Below, in pieces: positions 42,096 through 51,500 of a stretch of DNA of 64,000 nucleotides (the first letter of the stretch is position 1; each line of letters opens with the position of its first letter). The notes under the pieces were generated by a model. The model saw only the letters and a program-made list of their open reading frames with translations. It did not search any database and had not been told where the DNA came from. Where the stretch lies: contig JBGAVQ010000002.1 in the NCBI GenBank assembly GCA_044228045.1, forward strand, positions 1-64,000, written 5' to 3'. The DNA comes from JAXLVB01 sp044228045. GTDB taxonomy: Bacteria > Bacteroidota > Bacteroidia > Cytophagales > Spirosomataceae. A program made the position numbers and the translations under genes.

Positions 42096-43385
42096 TTAGC
42101 TATTCATAAGGTCTTCAATTTCTTCAATTTCAATTGGAATATTCGCCATTAAATCAAGATTTCCCGTTTCGGTAATCAAAATATTATTCTCTAACCTTAT
42201 ACCCAAGCCTTCTTCGGGGATATAGAGTCCTGGTTCGCAGGTGAACACCATGCCCGCTTCAAAACGACGGTATTTGTTGCCCACATCATGAACATCAAGA
42301 CCTAAAAAGTGAGAAACCCCGTGCATGAAGTACTTCTTATACAACGGATTATCAGGATTTTGATTAGCTACTTCGTGTTTGTCGAGCAAACCAAGGCCAA
42401 TCAGTTCAGCTTCAAGAAAATTCTCAACTTCTTTTTGATTCTCATCCCAAAGCGCACCTGGTTTCATGAGGTTTTTACAAAACTTCATGGCTCTCAATAC
42501 CGCACTATACACCTGTTTCTGACGGGGGGTAAATCGTCCATTCACTGGAATCGAGCGAGTCAAATCTGCATTATAATTAGCGTACTCGGCAGCAACATCA
42601 AGCAACAAAATGTCGCCATCTTTGCACGGGCGGTTGTTTTCAATATAATGTAACACACAGGCACTCGCCCCCGACGCTATGATAGGCGTGTAAGCAAAGC
42701 CAGTAGAGCGGTTTCGGACAAATTCATGAAGAAGTTCGGCCTCCAATTCATACTCCATTACACCAGGTTTTACAAAACGTGCTACCCGCTCAAAACCTGC
42801 TTTTGTAATACGGACTGCCTCATTCAACAATTCGACCTCAATTGGCTGTTTGATGGCTCGTATGTTGTGCATTAAAGGTGCCAATCGTTCGAGTTTGTGA
42901 AGTGGGAAACGGTCTTTCATCATGTTCACAAACTTTGTATCACGAGTTTGTACTTCTGATGAATTTCGAGAATGTTCGTTTTGATTCAAATAGATGTTTT
43001 CTGCCTCAAAAACAATTTGCCGCAGAACTCCGTCAAGCTGGTGTGTCCACAGAATGGTTTGAATACCAGATACTTCATGAGCGTGCTGTTTAGTGTATTT
43101 ATAACCTTCCCAAACGGCAATGTGATCATTAGTTTCTCTTAAAAACAGTATTTCTCTGTATTTTTCAATTGGGCTATCCGGAAAAAGCAACAAAATACTT
43201 TCTTCTTGATCAATGCCGGTGAGATGAAAAAGGTCAGTATTTTGCCTGAAACCCATCGTTCCATCTGCATTGGTTGGCATGATGTCGTTTGAGTTCAATA
43301 GAGCCATTGACTTGGGTTTCAGTAGCTTGGTAAGGCGATTTCTATTGCCTACAAAAAGTTCAGAGGAGATGGGTGCGTATTTCAT
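42096..43385 (-). CDS. pepP: Aminopeptidase P-like M24 metallopeptidase
   Basis: A 429-residue M24 peptidase that removes an N-terminal residue preceding proline. An N-terminal aminopeptidase P domain (..RNRLTKLLKPKSMALLNS..) precedes the pita-bread domain with metal ligands in LLDVAAEYANYNADLTRS (two Asp), MHGVSHFLGLDVHDVG (His) and FTCEPGLYIPEEGLGIRLEN (two Glu). The ATG at 43385 is chosen over the TTG at 43409. It is followed closely by the AAA ATPase gene. Confidence 0.9.
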   Translation of the reverse strand: MKYAPISSELFVGNRNRLTKLLKPKSMALLNSNDIMPTNADGTMGFRQNTDLFHLTGIDQEESILLLFPDSPIEKYREILFLRETNDHIAVWEGYKYTKQHAHEVSGIQTILWTHQLDGVLRQIVFEAENIYLNQNEHSRNSSEVQTRDTKFVNMMKDRFPLHKLERLAPLMHNIRAIKQPIEVELLNEAVRITKAGFERVARFVKPGVMEYELEAELLHEFVRNRSTGFAYTPIIASGASACVLHYIENNRPCKDGDILLLDVAAEYANYNADLTRSIPVNGRFTPRQKQVYSAVLRAMKFCKNLMKPGALWDENQKEVENFLEAELIGLGLLDKHEVANQNPDNPLYKKYFMHGVSHFLGLDVHDVGNKYRRFEAGMVFTCEPGLYIPEEGLGIRLENNILITETGNLDLMANIPIEIEEIEDLMNS

Positions 43386-43440
43386 GTTTGATTGTTGAAA
43401 AAGATTCAATCGTAGCAGTATCCTTTGCAGGCACTTTTAA

Positions 43441-44217
43441 TTAGTCAATTGTTTTTAGGCAGAAATATACAATTTCTTCTTTCGGTAAACCATATTTTTG
43501 GACTAAATCTTGAGACATTTCCATAACAAACTTATCTTCAATGACCTTAAAACCGCCTTTTTCGAGTTCTCGTCCATAGTCTTGCCCAAAGATGCGTAGG
43601 TGATCGTTTTGAAGAAAATGTTTTTCTCGTTCCCGAGGGTCGGTGATGGTGTTGTCTTCGTAAGTATGCGCTCGTGACCAATCTTGTGGACTTTGAATAA
43701 TAGCCCAGCCGCCAGGTTTGAGTACCCGATACAATTCAGAAGTGGCTTTTACAAAATCATCTACGTGTTCCAGTACGTGATTACAAAAAGCCACATCAAA
43801 GGTATTGGCTTCAAATGGAATCTGATGAATGTCCATTTTGACCTTCGCCAATGGGCTTTCAATGTCGGCAGTGATGTATTCTAAGTTTTTCATGGCCTCA
43901 AAACGGTCAATAAAGCAGTATTCAGGTGCCACATGCAGCACTTTGAGATTGGCCGTAAAGAAGTTGGTTTTTTCTTTGAGATAGAGGTACATCAAACGAT
44001 GTCGTTCTAATGCTAAACAGTTGGGGCACAGGGCGTTTTCACGTACATTGAGCCGCCCGTAAGGTAAAAATTTACTAAATTGTGAGCTACAAACGGTGCA
44101 TTCGACTTTGTTTCCTTTTAGGAAGAATGACCAGATTTTGAGTACAATATGACTAACCCGTTGCAACAGTGGGCGGGGTACATAACGAAGGACAAGGGAG
44201 ATGATTTTCTTTATCAT
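43441..44217 (-). CDS. Class I SAM-dependent methyltransferase with N-terminal Cys cluster
   Basis: A 258-residue protein. The N-terminus is hydrophobic/basic (LVLRYVPRPLLQRV), then a CxxC ... CxxC set (ECTVCSSQF, ALCPNCLALE), a probable zinc-binding ribbon. A type 11 methyltransferase domain follows, with LKVLHVAPEYCF (motif I position), DIHQIPFEANTFD and CNHVLEHVDD, RVLKPGGWAI. The glycine-rich motif I is weak. Substrate unknown; similar proteins occur among sugar and lipid biosynthesis genes. Confidence 0.78.
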   Translation of the reverse strand: MIKKIISLVLRYVPRPLLQRVSHIVLKIWSFFLKGNKVECTVCSSQFSKFLPYGRLNVRENALCPNCLALERHRLMYLYLKEKTNFFTANLKVLHVAPEYCFIDRFEAMKNLEYITADIESPLAKVKMDIHQIPFEANTFDVAFCNHVLEHVDDFVKATSELYRVLKPGGWAIIQSPQDWSRAHTYEDNTITDPREREKHFLQNDHLRIFGQDYGRELEKGGFKVIEDKFVMEMSQDLVQKYGLPKEEIVYFCLKTID

Positions 44218-44360
44218 GCCCCAAAGTTCGTAAATCTTGTTGATGAAGAAAAAATCAAGACATAGATTTTGAGATTTGAATTCAATTTCTCACCTTTGCA
44301 TTCCTTTGAGCGGTTAGCGAGTAATGGTTAGCCAAAATTTGTTATCCGTTATCTGGAATC

Positions 44361-44473
44361 GGGGATGTAGCTCACAGGGCTGGCTCACCAGTTGGCTATT
44401 GCGCTTGGCAAGTCGTCGCACCGTTGTCATGCAAGAGGTCGTCGGTTTGAGAATAGAAGTTTTTTTACATAAT
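44361..44473 (+). repeat. Degenerate tRNA-Ala-like repeat 1
   Basis: First of two tandem 113-base units upstream of the intact tRNA-Ala. It begins GGGGATGTAGCTCA like the tRNA, then has an inserted CAGGGCTGGCTCAC-type segment in the D-loop region, a changed anticodon arm (the GCATGGCATGC loop is gone), matches again at ATGCAAGAGGTCGTCGGTT, and then diverges into GAGAATAGAAG and a T-run. It cannot fold as a normal tRNA. The bases 44218-44360 before it hold nothing recognised. Confidence 0.7.
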
Positions 44474-44586
44474 GGGGATGTAGCTCACAGGGCTGGCTCA
44501 CCAGTTGGCTATAGCGCTTGGCGAGTCGTCGCACCGATGTTATGCAAGAGGTCGTCGGTTTGAGAATAGAAGTTTTTTTACATAAT
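44474..44586 (+). repeat. Degenerate tRNA-Ala-like repeat 2
   Basis: Second 113-base unit, differing from the first at only a few positions. It has the same insertion and the same altered anticodon arm and 3' end, and is followed directly by the intact tRNA. Near-identity of the two units suggests recent tandem duplication, or an assembly or read artefact of the tRNA locus. Confidence 0.7.
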
Positions 44587-44660
<74 letters not shown>

Positions 44661-44666
44661 CATCTC

Positions 44667-44694
44667 AAAAAATCCCGCACTTGCGGGATTTTTT
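44667..44694 (+). terminator. Terminator after tRNA-Ala
   Basis: The stem AAAATCCCGC / GCGGGATTTT with the loop ACTT, followed by a T-run, lies six bases after the tRNA. It is a typical intrinsic terminator. The bases from 44700 to 44858, up to the Nudix regulator, show no other feature. Confidence 0.88.
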
Positions 44695-44858
44695 GTTGGT
44701 AGGCTTCTCATTTTAAGCATTTTACGTATCTTGCCATCCAGAATGGTTAATTGCTGTTTTAACAAAGGTTAATCGTAAAATCTATATTGCTCTAAACCGA
44801 ATGTAGCGATTTTAGGTCATAGTCCATCCACTACGCCTAAATTCAAAAAAATCAACTT

Positions 44859-45575
44859 ATGCACTCCGAAATGCTTGAATTGTACCAACAACAAACCAAA
44901 TGTTTGGTGGCGTTGGACTCTATTATTTTTGGTTTTGATGGTGAAAATTTAAAATTATTGTTGGTTCAACGAGGCATCGAGCCAGATAAAGATACATGGT
45001 CGCTGATGGGTGGATGGTTGTTGCCTTCTGAGAGTTTGGACCAAGCTGCCGACCGAATTTTGTTTGAATTGACAGGATTGAAGGAGGTATATTTGGAGCA
45101 ATTGTACTCTTTTGGGAATCCATTTCGTGACCCTGTCGAAAGAACTGTTTCGGTGGCATATTTTGCACTAATCAATGTGCCTCACTACGACGGCGAAATT
45201 ACACATGAGTACAATGCCCAATGGTTTGAAGCTGACCAACTGCCTCAAAATATGCTCTTTGACCATGCCGAAATGGTTAAATTGGCCAAAGAACGCTTAC
45301 GATATAAGGCTGCATTTCACCCAATTGGTTTTGAACTTTTACCCGAAAAGTTCACGATTCCGCAACTTCAAAAATTGTACGAGGCTATCTACGAAACAGC
45401 AATGGACAAACGAAATTTTAGCCGTAAGATTCTCTCTACTAAGCTCTTAGTTAAATTGAAAGAGAAACAAAAAGGGTATTCTAAAAAAGGAGCTTATTTG
45501 TATTCATTAGACCGTGTTGAATACGATTCTCAAACTAATTCATTCTTGAATTTTGTATCAAATCAGATGTTATAA
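44859..45575 (+). CDS. NrtR-like Nudix-domain transcriptional regulator
   Basis: A 238-residue protein with an N-terminal Nudix domain and a C-terminal winged helix (IGFELLPEKFTIPQLQKLYE, then RNFSRKILSTKLLVKL). The Nudix box is degenerate: G-x5-E-x7-R is kept, but the catalytic glutamates are lost (RILFELTGL where REUxEExGU is expected). This is typical of the NrtR/AraR group, where the domain senses a ligand instead of hydrolysing one. Bacteroidota members regulate sugar use or NAD metabolism. No target operon is adjacent. Confidence 0.85.
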   Translation: MHSEMLELYQQQTKCLVALDSIIFGFDGENLKLLLVQRGIEPDKDTWSLMGGWLLPSESLDQAADRILFELTGLKEVYLEQLYSFGNPFRDPVERTVSVAYFALINVPHYDGEITHEYNAQWFEADQLPQNMLFDHAEMVKLAKERLRYKAAFHPIGFELLPEKFTIPQLQKLYEAIYETAMDKRNFSRKILSTKLLVKLKEKQKGYSKKGAYLYSLDRVEYDSQTNSFLNFVSNQML

Positions 45576-45640
45576 GTCAAGTGAAGTCGAAAAGTTAAGA
45601 AGTGTCAAATCGAGAAAATTGGTAGTCGAGCGAAGCTGAG
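45575..45640. repeat. AGTC-unit tract after the Nudix regulator
   Basis: AGTC-like units occur at 45575, 45585, 45593 (AGTT) and 45624, with related ATCG/AGTG units between, at about 8-10 base spacing. AGTCGAGCGAAGCTGAGACT (45624-45643) is a partial palindrome. The tract resembles the array at 25429-25632. It lies between convergent genes. Confidence 0.45.
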
Positions 45641-45693
45641 ACTCAGGGGTAATGGAAGAAGTTTGAGAGAAATAAAGCTGCCATAGCAATCTA

Positions 45694-46320
45694 CTAAAAC
45701 GGCCTTGTGATGCGTGCAAAGGAGCTTTTCCAATAGTCTGTTTGTAGGTTGTCTTCTCTAACTCCCTTACTTGTGGAGGCGTGTATAAACCATATTTCGT
45801 TGCCTTTAATTCGGGTAACAATGCCTGCGTGGTTAATGGGGGCAGCTCCTTTTTTGCCCGTCACAAAAAACACTAAGTCGCCCGGTCGGGCATCCCTCAG
45901 TCTGATTTCTTTGCCTACTTCGGCTTGTTGCCACGAAATCCGAGGCATTTGTAGGCCAACTTCTTTAAAACTTGTAATAATCAGGCCCGAACAATCCATG
46001 CCTTTTCGGTCCGCACCGCCACTTCGGTAAGGCGTTCCTGTGTAGCTTCGGGCAGTTTCTATGATTTCAGCTGAAACTTTTGAGTATTTCGGTGTTTTTT
46101 TGAAAAGTGAGCAAGAAGAAATAAAGAAAAGTAAAATCAATGAATAGCCATAATATTTGAAGGTTATTACATTATTGGCCAAGCTGTTGACTTTATCTTT
46201 CAGGTCAGACTTTCGGTGTTGACTTTGATTTGGCACTTCATTTCGAGCAAAGCGTGGCAGGGCCTGGTCAGACTTGCGGTACAGACCCTGTAATACTTTT
46301 TTTTGCTTCCATTGGTTCAT
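45694..46320 (-). CDS. NlpC/P60-family cell-wall hydrolase lipoprotein
   Basis: Cysteine peptidase of the NlpC/P60 family that cuts peptidoglycan stem peptides. The catalytic cysteine is in GMDCSGLII, the histidine in PINHAGIVTRI, with WFIHASTSKGV after it. A lipoprotein signal (GYSLILLFFISSC) begins only about residue 57. The first ~50 residues (..QGLYRKSDQALPRFARN..) look like translated spacer sequence, which contains a repeated GGTCAGACTT-type motif. The real start may therefore be internal, for example a TTG before LANNVITF. As annotated, it starts one base from the tex stop. Confidence 0.82.
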   Translation of the reverse strand: MNQWKQKKVLQGLYRKSDQALPRFARNEVPNQSQHRKSDLKDKVNSLANNVITFKYYGYSLILLFFISSCSLFKKTPKYSKVSAEIIETARSYTGTPYRSGGADRKGMDCSGLIITSFKEVGLQMPRISWQQAEVGKEIRLRDARPGDLVFFVTGKKGAAPINHAGIVTRIKGNEIWFIHASTSKGVREDNLQTDYWKSSFARITRPF

Positions 46321-46321
46321 A

Positions 46322-48445
46322 TTACAACTTCATAGTCAAGCCAATTCGCTTGCGGTCAATATCAACACTTTGCACTTTTACTTTTACATGTTGTTGAAGC
46401 TTGACAACCTGATTGGGGTCAGACACAAACTTATGGCTTAATTGTGAAACGTGTACAAGTCCATCTTGTTTTACACCAATATCAACAAAGCAACCAAATG
46501 CTGTTATATTGGTGACAATTCCATTGAGAACCATGCCTTCGTAGAGGTCTTCGATGCTTCGGATGTTGGGGTCAAACTTAAAGGCAATGAGTTCTTGACG
46601 AGGGTCACGGCCTGGTTTTTCTAATTCAGCTACAATGTCTTGCAAAGTAGGCAAACCAACTGTTGCTGAAACATATTTTTTGAGGTCAATTCGCTTGCGA
46701 AGTGGTTCATTAACAACTAATTCCACTACGGATGCTCCCAAATCTTTCGCCATTTTTTCAACAAGTGGATAGCTTTCTGGATGAACAGCTGAATTGTCTA
46801 ATGGGTTGTTCGCTCCTTGAATCCGCAAGAAACCAGCACATTGCTCAAAGGCTTTTTCGCCCAAACGGCTTACTTTTAATAGTTCTTGTCTGTTTTTGAA
46901 ATTGCCGTTTTTGGCTCTATAATCCACTATGTTTTGTGCCAAAGCTGGTCCTAAGCCCGATACATAACTCAACAAATGCTTGGAGGCAGTATTCAGATTG
47001 ACACCAACTGAGTTTACGCAACTTTCAACTACCACATCCAGTGAGTTTTTGAGGAATTTTTGTTCAACATCGTGCTGATACTGACCAACTCCAATAGATT
47101 TTGGGTCAATTTTTACTAACTCAGCCAAAGGATCCATCAAGCGTCGTCCGATAGAAATAGCTCCTCTTACTGTTACGTCTTTGGTTGGGAATTCGTCACG
47201 GGCAACTGCCGAAGCTGAGTAAATAGAAGCTCCTTGTTCAGATACCATGAACACCTGAACGGTTCGTTCAAATATGATTTTTTTGACCAAATCCTCTGTT
47301 TCTCTCCCTGCTGTGCCGTTACCAATGGCAATGGCTTCAATTCGATGTTTAGTAATCAATGTTTTGAGTATATCCACTGCCTTATGCAAATCGTGCTGCC
47401 CGGTGTGCGGATAAATAACGGTATCATCTAACAGATTACCTTGATTATCAAGGCATACTACCTTACATCCTGTACGATAGCCAGGGTCAATGGCCAACAC
47501 TCGTTTTTGGCCCAATGGTGACGAAAGTAACAATTGCCGAAGGTTTTGAGCAAAAATCTTGATGGCTTCGAGGTCGGCTTTTTCTTTTGATAAATTAGAA
47601 AATTCGGTTTCGATAGAAGGCTTAATGAGCCGCTTATAGCTGTCTCTGATGGCTTCTTCAACCTGGGCTTTGGGTTCGGCTAAGCCTTTGAGGTGCAGGC
47701 GATTGAGTCGTTCTATGGCATTGATTTCGGTTGGCGAAATGTCCACAGACAAAAAACCTTCTTCTTCGCCCCGACGAATGGCTAATAAGCGGTGCGAAGG
47801 TATTTTATTTAATGCTTCCGAAAAGTCAAAATAATCTCGGTATTTGGCCCCTTCGGTTTCCTTATTTTTCTTGACTTTTGATGAAATAACTGCCTCTTTT
47901 TCAAATATATACCTGATGCCATTTCGAGAGTTGAGGTCTTCGTTAATCCACTCAGCCATGATGTCTCGTGCGCCTTGTAGGGCCTCGTCAATACTTTTTA
48001 CTTGCTCGTTAAGGAATTGTTCTGCTTTACGTTCGAGATTTCCTTCTTTTTGGCTAAAAACCAATTGTGCCAAAGGTTCAAGCCCTTTTTCGATGGCGAT
48101 GGTGGCTTTAGTTTTGCGTTTGAGTTTATAGGGTAGATAAATGTCTTCTAATTCTTGCAGCGAATAAGCATTATTGAGTTTGGCTAACAACTCTGGGGTC
48201 ATTTTGCCTTGTTCTTCAATGGATTTGATGATGGCCTCACGGCGTTTGTCAGCTTCGAGCTGTTTTTGCCATAAGTCTTTGATTTCCTGAATCTTTACTT
48301 CGTCGAGACTTCCGGTTACTTCTTTTCGATAACGTGAAATAAATGGAACTGTGGCTCCACCAGCTAACAAATTAACGGTATTTTCTACTTGTCGAGCACT
48401 GATACCCAGCGAATTGGCAATTAATTGAAGTTGTTTTGGTGACAT
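46322..48445 (-). CDS. tex: RNA-binding transcription accessory protein Tex
   Basis: A 707-residue Tex/YqgF-type protein that binds nucleic acid and influences transcription. The N-terminal Tex domain begins SPKQLQLIANSLGISARQVE, the YqgF-like RNase H fold is at about residues 310-450 (VLAIDPGYRTGCKVVCLD), then the helix-hairpin-helix block (NTASKHLLSYVSGLGPALAQ), and a C-terminal S1 domain (NGIVTNITAFGCFVDIGVKQ). The ATG at 48445 fits the family; the longer frame reads through a period-8 repeat array. Confidence 0.94.
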   Translation of the reverse strand: MSPKQLQLIANSLGISARQVENTVNLLAGGATVPFISRYRKEVTGSLDEVKIQEIKDLWQKQLEADKRREAIIKSIEEQGKMTPELLAKLNNAYSLQELEDIYLPYKLKRKTKATIAIEKGLEPLAQLVFSQKEGNLERKAEQFLNEQVKSIDEALQGARDIMAEWINEDLNSRNGIRYIFEKEAVISSKVKKNKETEGAKYRDYFDFSEALNKIPSHRLLAIRRGEEEGFLSVDISPTEINAIERLNRLHLKGLAEPKAQVEEAIRDSYKRLIKPSIETEFSNLSKEKADLEAIKIFAQNLRQLLLSSPLGQKRVLAIDPGYRTGCKVVCLDNQGNLLDDTVIYPHTGQHDLHKAVDILKTLITKHRIEAIAIGNGTAGRETEDLVKKIIFERTVQVFMVSEQGASIYSASAVARDEFPTKDVTVRGAISIGRRLMDPLAELVKIDPKSIGVGQYQHDVEQKFLKNSLDVVVESCVNSVGVNLNTASKHLLSYVSGLGPALAQNIVDYRAKNGNFKNRQELLKVSRLGEKAFEQCAGFLRIQGANNPLDNSAVHPESYPLVEKMAKDLGASVVELVVNEPLRKRIDLKKYVSATVGLPTLQDIVAELEKPGRDPRQELIAFKFDPNIRSIEDLYEGMVLNGIVTNITAFGCFVDIGVKQDGLVHVSQLSHKFVSDPNQVVKLQQHVKVKVQSVDIDRKRIGLTMKL

Positions 48446-48450
48446 GAAGT

Positions 48451-48490
48451 CAATGAATGAGTGAGAGAATGATACAATGAGAGAACGAAT
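48451..48490 (-). repeat. Period-8 TCATT array in the tex leader
   Basis: On the minus strand the leader of tex carries five TCATT-type units (plus-strand AATGA or one-base variants starting at 48452, 48460, 48468, 48476 and 48484), exactly eight bases apart. The nearest unit begins 11 bases from the ATG. Unit, period and orientation match the sufS and rfbA leaders. Confidence 0.75.
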
Positions 48491-48542
48491 AGTTTGGGGC
48501 AAACTTAGTACAAAAATGCAAAATGTCTTACAAAGAATGCTG

Positions 48543-51500
48543 CTATACCCTCACCACTTGTTCCAATTCTAAATATACCAGACGAGTCTCCACGTTTTCA
48601 AAACCCATTTGTTCGTATAATTTGGCATAGCGTTTAATTTGTGTTTGGTGGTCGTTTTGGGGCGAACCTGTTTTGTAATCTATAATCACCACTTGGTCAG
48701 GCAGAAATACAACTCTATCGGGTCGGTAGGTATTATTTTGTAGTAGAATTTCTCGTTCGTTTTCGGTTTGAATATTTTCGCTAAAAAGTGGCTCTAAATC
48801 AGGATGTTGTATTATTTTTTCGATGCTGATACGCAAATCTTCGGACTCTTTAGGAGTAATATCTCCTTTAAATACCATCTCTTGTAGTGCTACGGTTATA
48901 TCATTTTTGTTCTTGATTTTTGCAAAAGCAGTATGTACTTTGTTGCCATAATCTTTTTTTGCATCAAATGTTTCTAAATCAAAAACCCGCTCGGCACTAT
49001 GGCGTAGCCTTACGTTATCGGTTCGGTCAAAACTAATGATGTTGTTGATTTCCAGTATGTTATTGTCTTCAAATTGGGCAGGCTTAGGTGTGTTGGCAGC
49101 TCCTTCTGAAATTATGTATTCAAATTTTTCAGTTTCATATAAGCCTTTGTTTACCAAATAGTTGTAAAAAATTGCCCCAACCGAGTCTTTCATTTTGGTA
49201 GGATCTTTGGAGGGGGTTAGCAAATAAAGCCGTTGCGTAGGACGAGTGAGTGCCACATAGAGTGTGTTGAGGTTATCCAAAAAAATCAATTCTCGCTCTT
49301 GCTCATATAGTGGTTCAATCGGGGTTTTTTCTAAGGCCGAAGCACTCAAGTTGAAGGTACCTACCGCAAGCCTCCGTTGCGTTTGGGTTTCGTTAGCTTC
49401 AAGGCGAAGTTCGGGGAAATCACTTTCGGTCAAATCGGCCCAGATTTGGTCACGAGCATTGGGTTTGGTTTGCCAATTGGCATACGGAATAATTACAACT
49501 GGGTACTCCAGTCCTTTTGATTTATGAACCGACGTAATGGTTACTGCATTTTGGTCTGACTCCGTAATGATGGAAAGTTTGGTCTTTTTAGTGTCCCAAA
49601 AGTCCAGAAAATCAGTGAGTTGATTGCTTTGTCGAAGGCTGAAATCTAAAACAACATCCAAAAAACGGAACAAATAAGCGGTTTCATACGAACGGTCAAA
49701 TAGTCGAAAGTTGGTGACTAATTCTTCTGCCAATTCATACAAACCTGCTTGCTGTAGCTTGAAGGCTTTTAAGTGATAATGATGCACCGCAAGGTGGTTA
49801 AAAAACGCTTTTGGGTCTGGACTTTCTACTACGTCTTTAATTTCTTTGTTGATGGTGGTGTCAGGAATTTGCTGCAAAACAATTTTGTAAAATAGGTAAA
49901 GTGCCTCATACTTAGCTAATTGATGTGCGGGCGATTGAATAACCCACATAACCGATGTGACCAGATTGACAGCCTCTGAAAAATTGAGCGAGAGCGAATC
50001 TTGCGAGATAATTTCAAGTCTTTCTGTACGCCCATCTGCATAGGAAAGATACTTGTCTTTCAAGAAATTGGCTACTTTGCCCGATTGCCTGTTTTTACGG
50101 CACAGCACAGCAATGTCTTTAGGTTGAAAACCTTCTTGCTGTACTAATTGTTGTACCAATTCCCAGACTTTACGCAGCGTGACTTCGTCTTCGGTATCAC
50201 TTTCGGTTACTGGCAAAAAATCAATTTCTACGTGTCCACCTGCACGAGTGCCATCGTGTGTGTTTTGCCTAAAATCATTGTATGCCTTACCAAGTAGTTC
50301 AAATTCTGGCTGGTGAGAATCAACAATAAACCGAAAGAGGTCATTGTTGAAGGCAATGATTTCGTGAGTACTTCGGTAATTAGTGTCTAACACTTCGGGT
50401 TTAACATTTCGCTCTATGTTAAAATATCGCTCAACGAGTAAATCTGCATACTCATTTTCAGGAATCAAGGGGGTGGTTTCTCCTCGGTGTAGGTAAACGA
50501 TTTGCTCCATTTCCCCCCCCCTAAAGCGATAAATACTTTGCTTGGCATCGCCCACGAGTAAGTTGAATCGTTGGTAGGCTAAACTGTTGTCTATCAGTGG
50601 CATAAAGTTTGTCCATTGCAAAACAGAGGTGTCTTGAAACTCGTCAATTAGGATATGATAGTATTTCTCGCCCAGTCGTTCGTAAATAAATGGCACTGGT
50701 TCGTTGAGCACAATGTCCATGATTTTACGGTTAAAAGCCGAAATATGAACAGTATTGGTACTATCTTCAATGTCTTGGAGTTCGTGGCTGAGTTGTTTCA
50801 ATAGGGCTAATTTCGGCAACTGTTTTCGCAGTACTTTATATATTTTGTAGCGAGGCAGGTTATCTTCTCTAATACTTTCAATTTGTTCAACAGCCTCTGC
50901 TAAGGGCATTTTTATACCCTCAATCATGGCCATGATAGGAGCTGGGCTTTTGCTTCCGCCCCATTTATTTTCCTCAATGGTTTTCTTTACATACGAATTG
51001 GCTTCATTAGCCACAAAATCAGGACTTTCTGCCCATTTTTTGAAATACCCATAAATGCCACGATTGCCCTGAAAAAAATCACTGGCCTCTAAGTTTTGTT
51101 GGGTAATCAGTTCAAAACCCCGAGTTCCCAATTGCTTGACGGACTCGTCCATTCGCCGCATAAAAGCCGTTATCTTACGGTTAAGTTGTAGAAAGTCCTG
51201 TGGTTCAAGGCTTTGTAGTTGCACAATTCGCTCGTGGTGTTTGTCTTCGAGGAGGATTTTAGCAAACGAAGCAATGTCAGCATGTAGGCGATTCCAGTTA
51301 CCTCCTTCATCGGCTAAGTCTTCCGAAAACTCGGTCATAATCTTGGTGAGCGGGGCGTAATCATCGGCTCCCACTTTGGCAAGAAGCTGATGCACAGCGG
51401 CTTCCAGCAGTGTTTCGGCATCGAGGCTTACGTCAAAATTGTACGGAATCCCCAACTCTTCTGTAAAAGCACTGACTACTCTTTGTGTAAAACTATCAAT

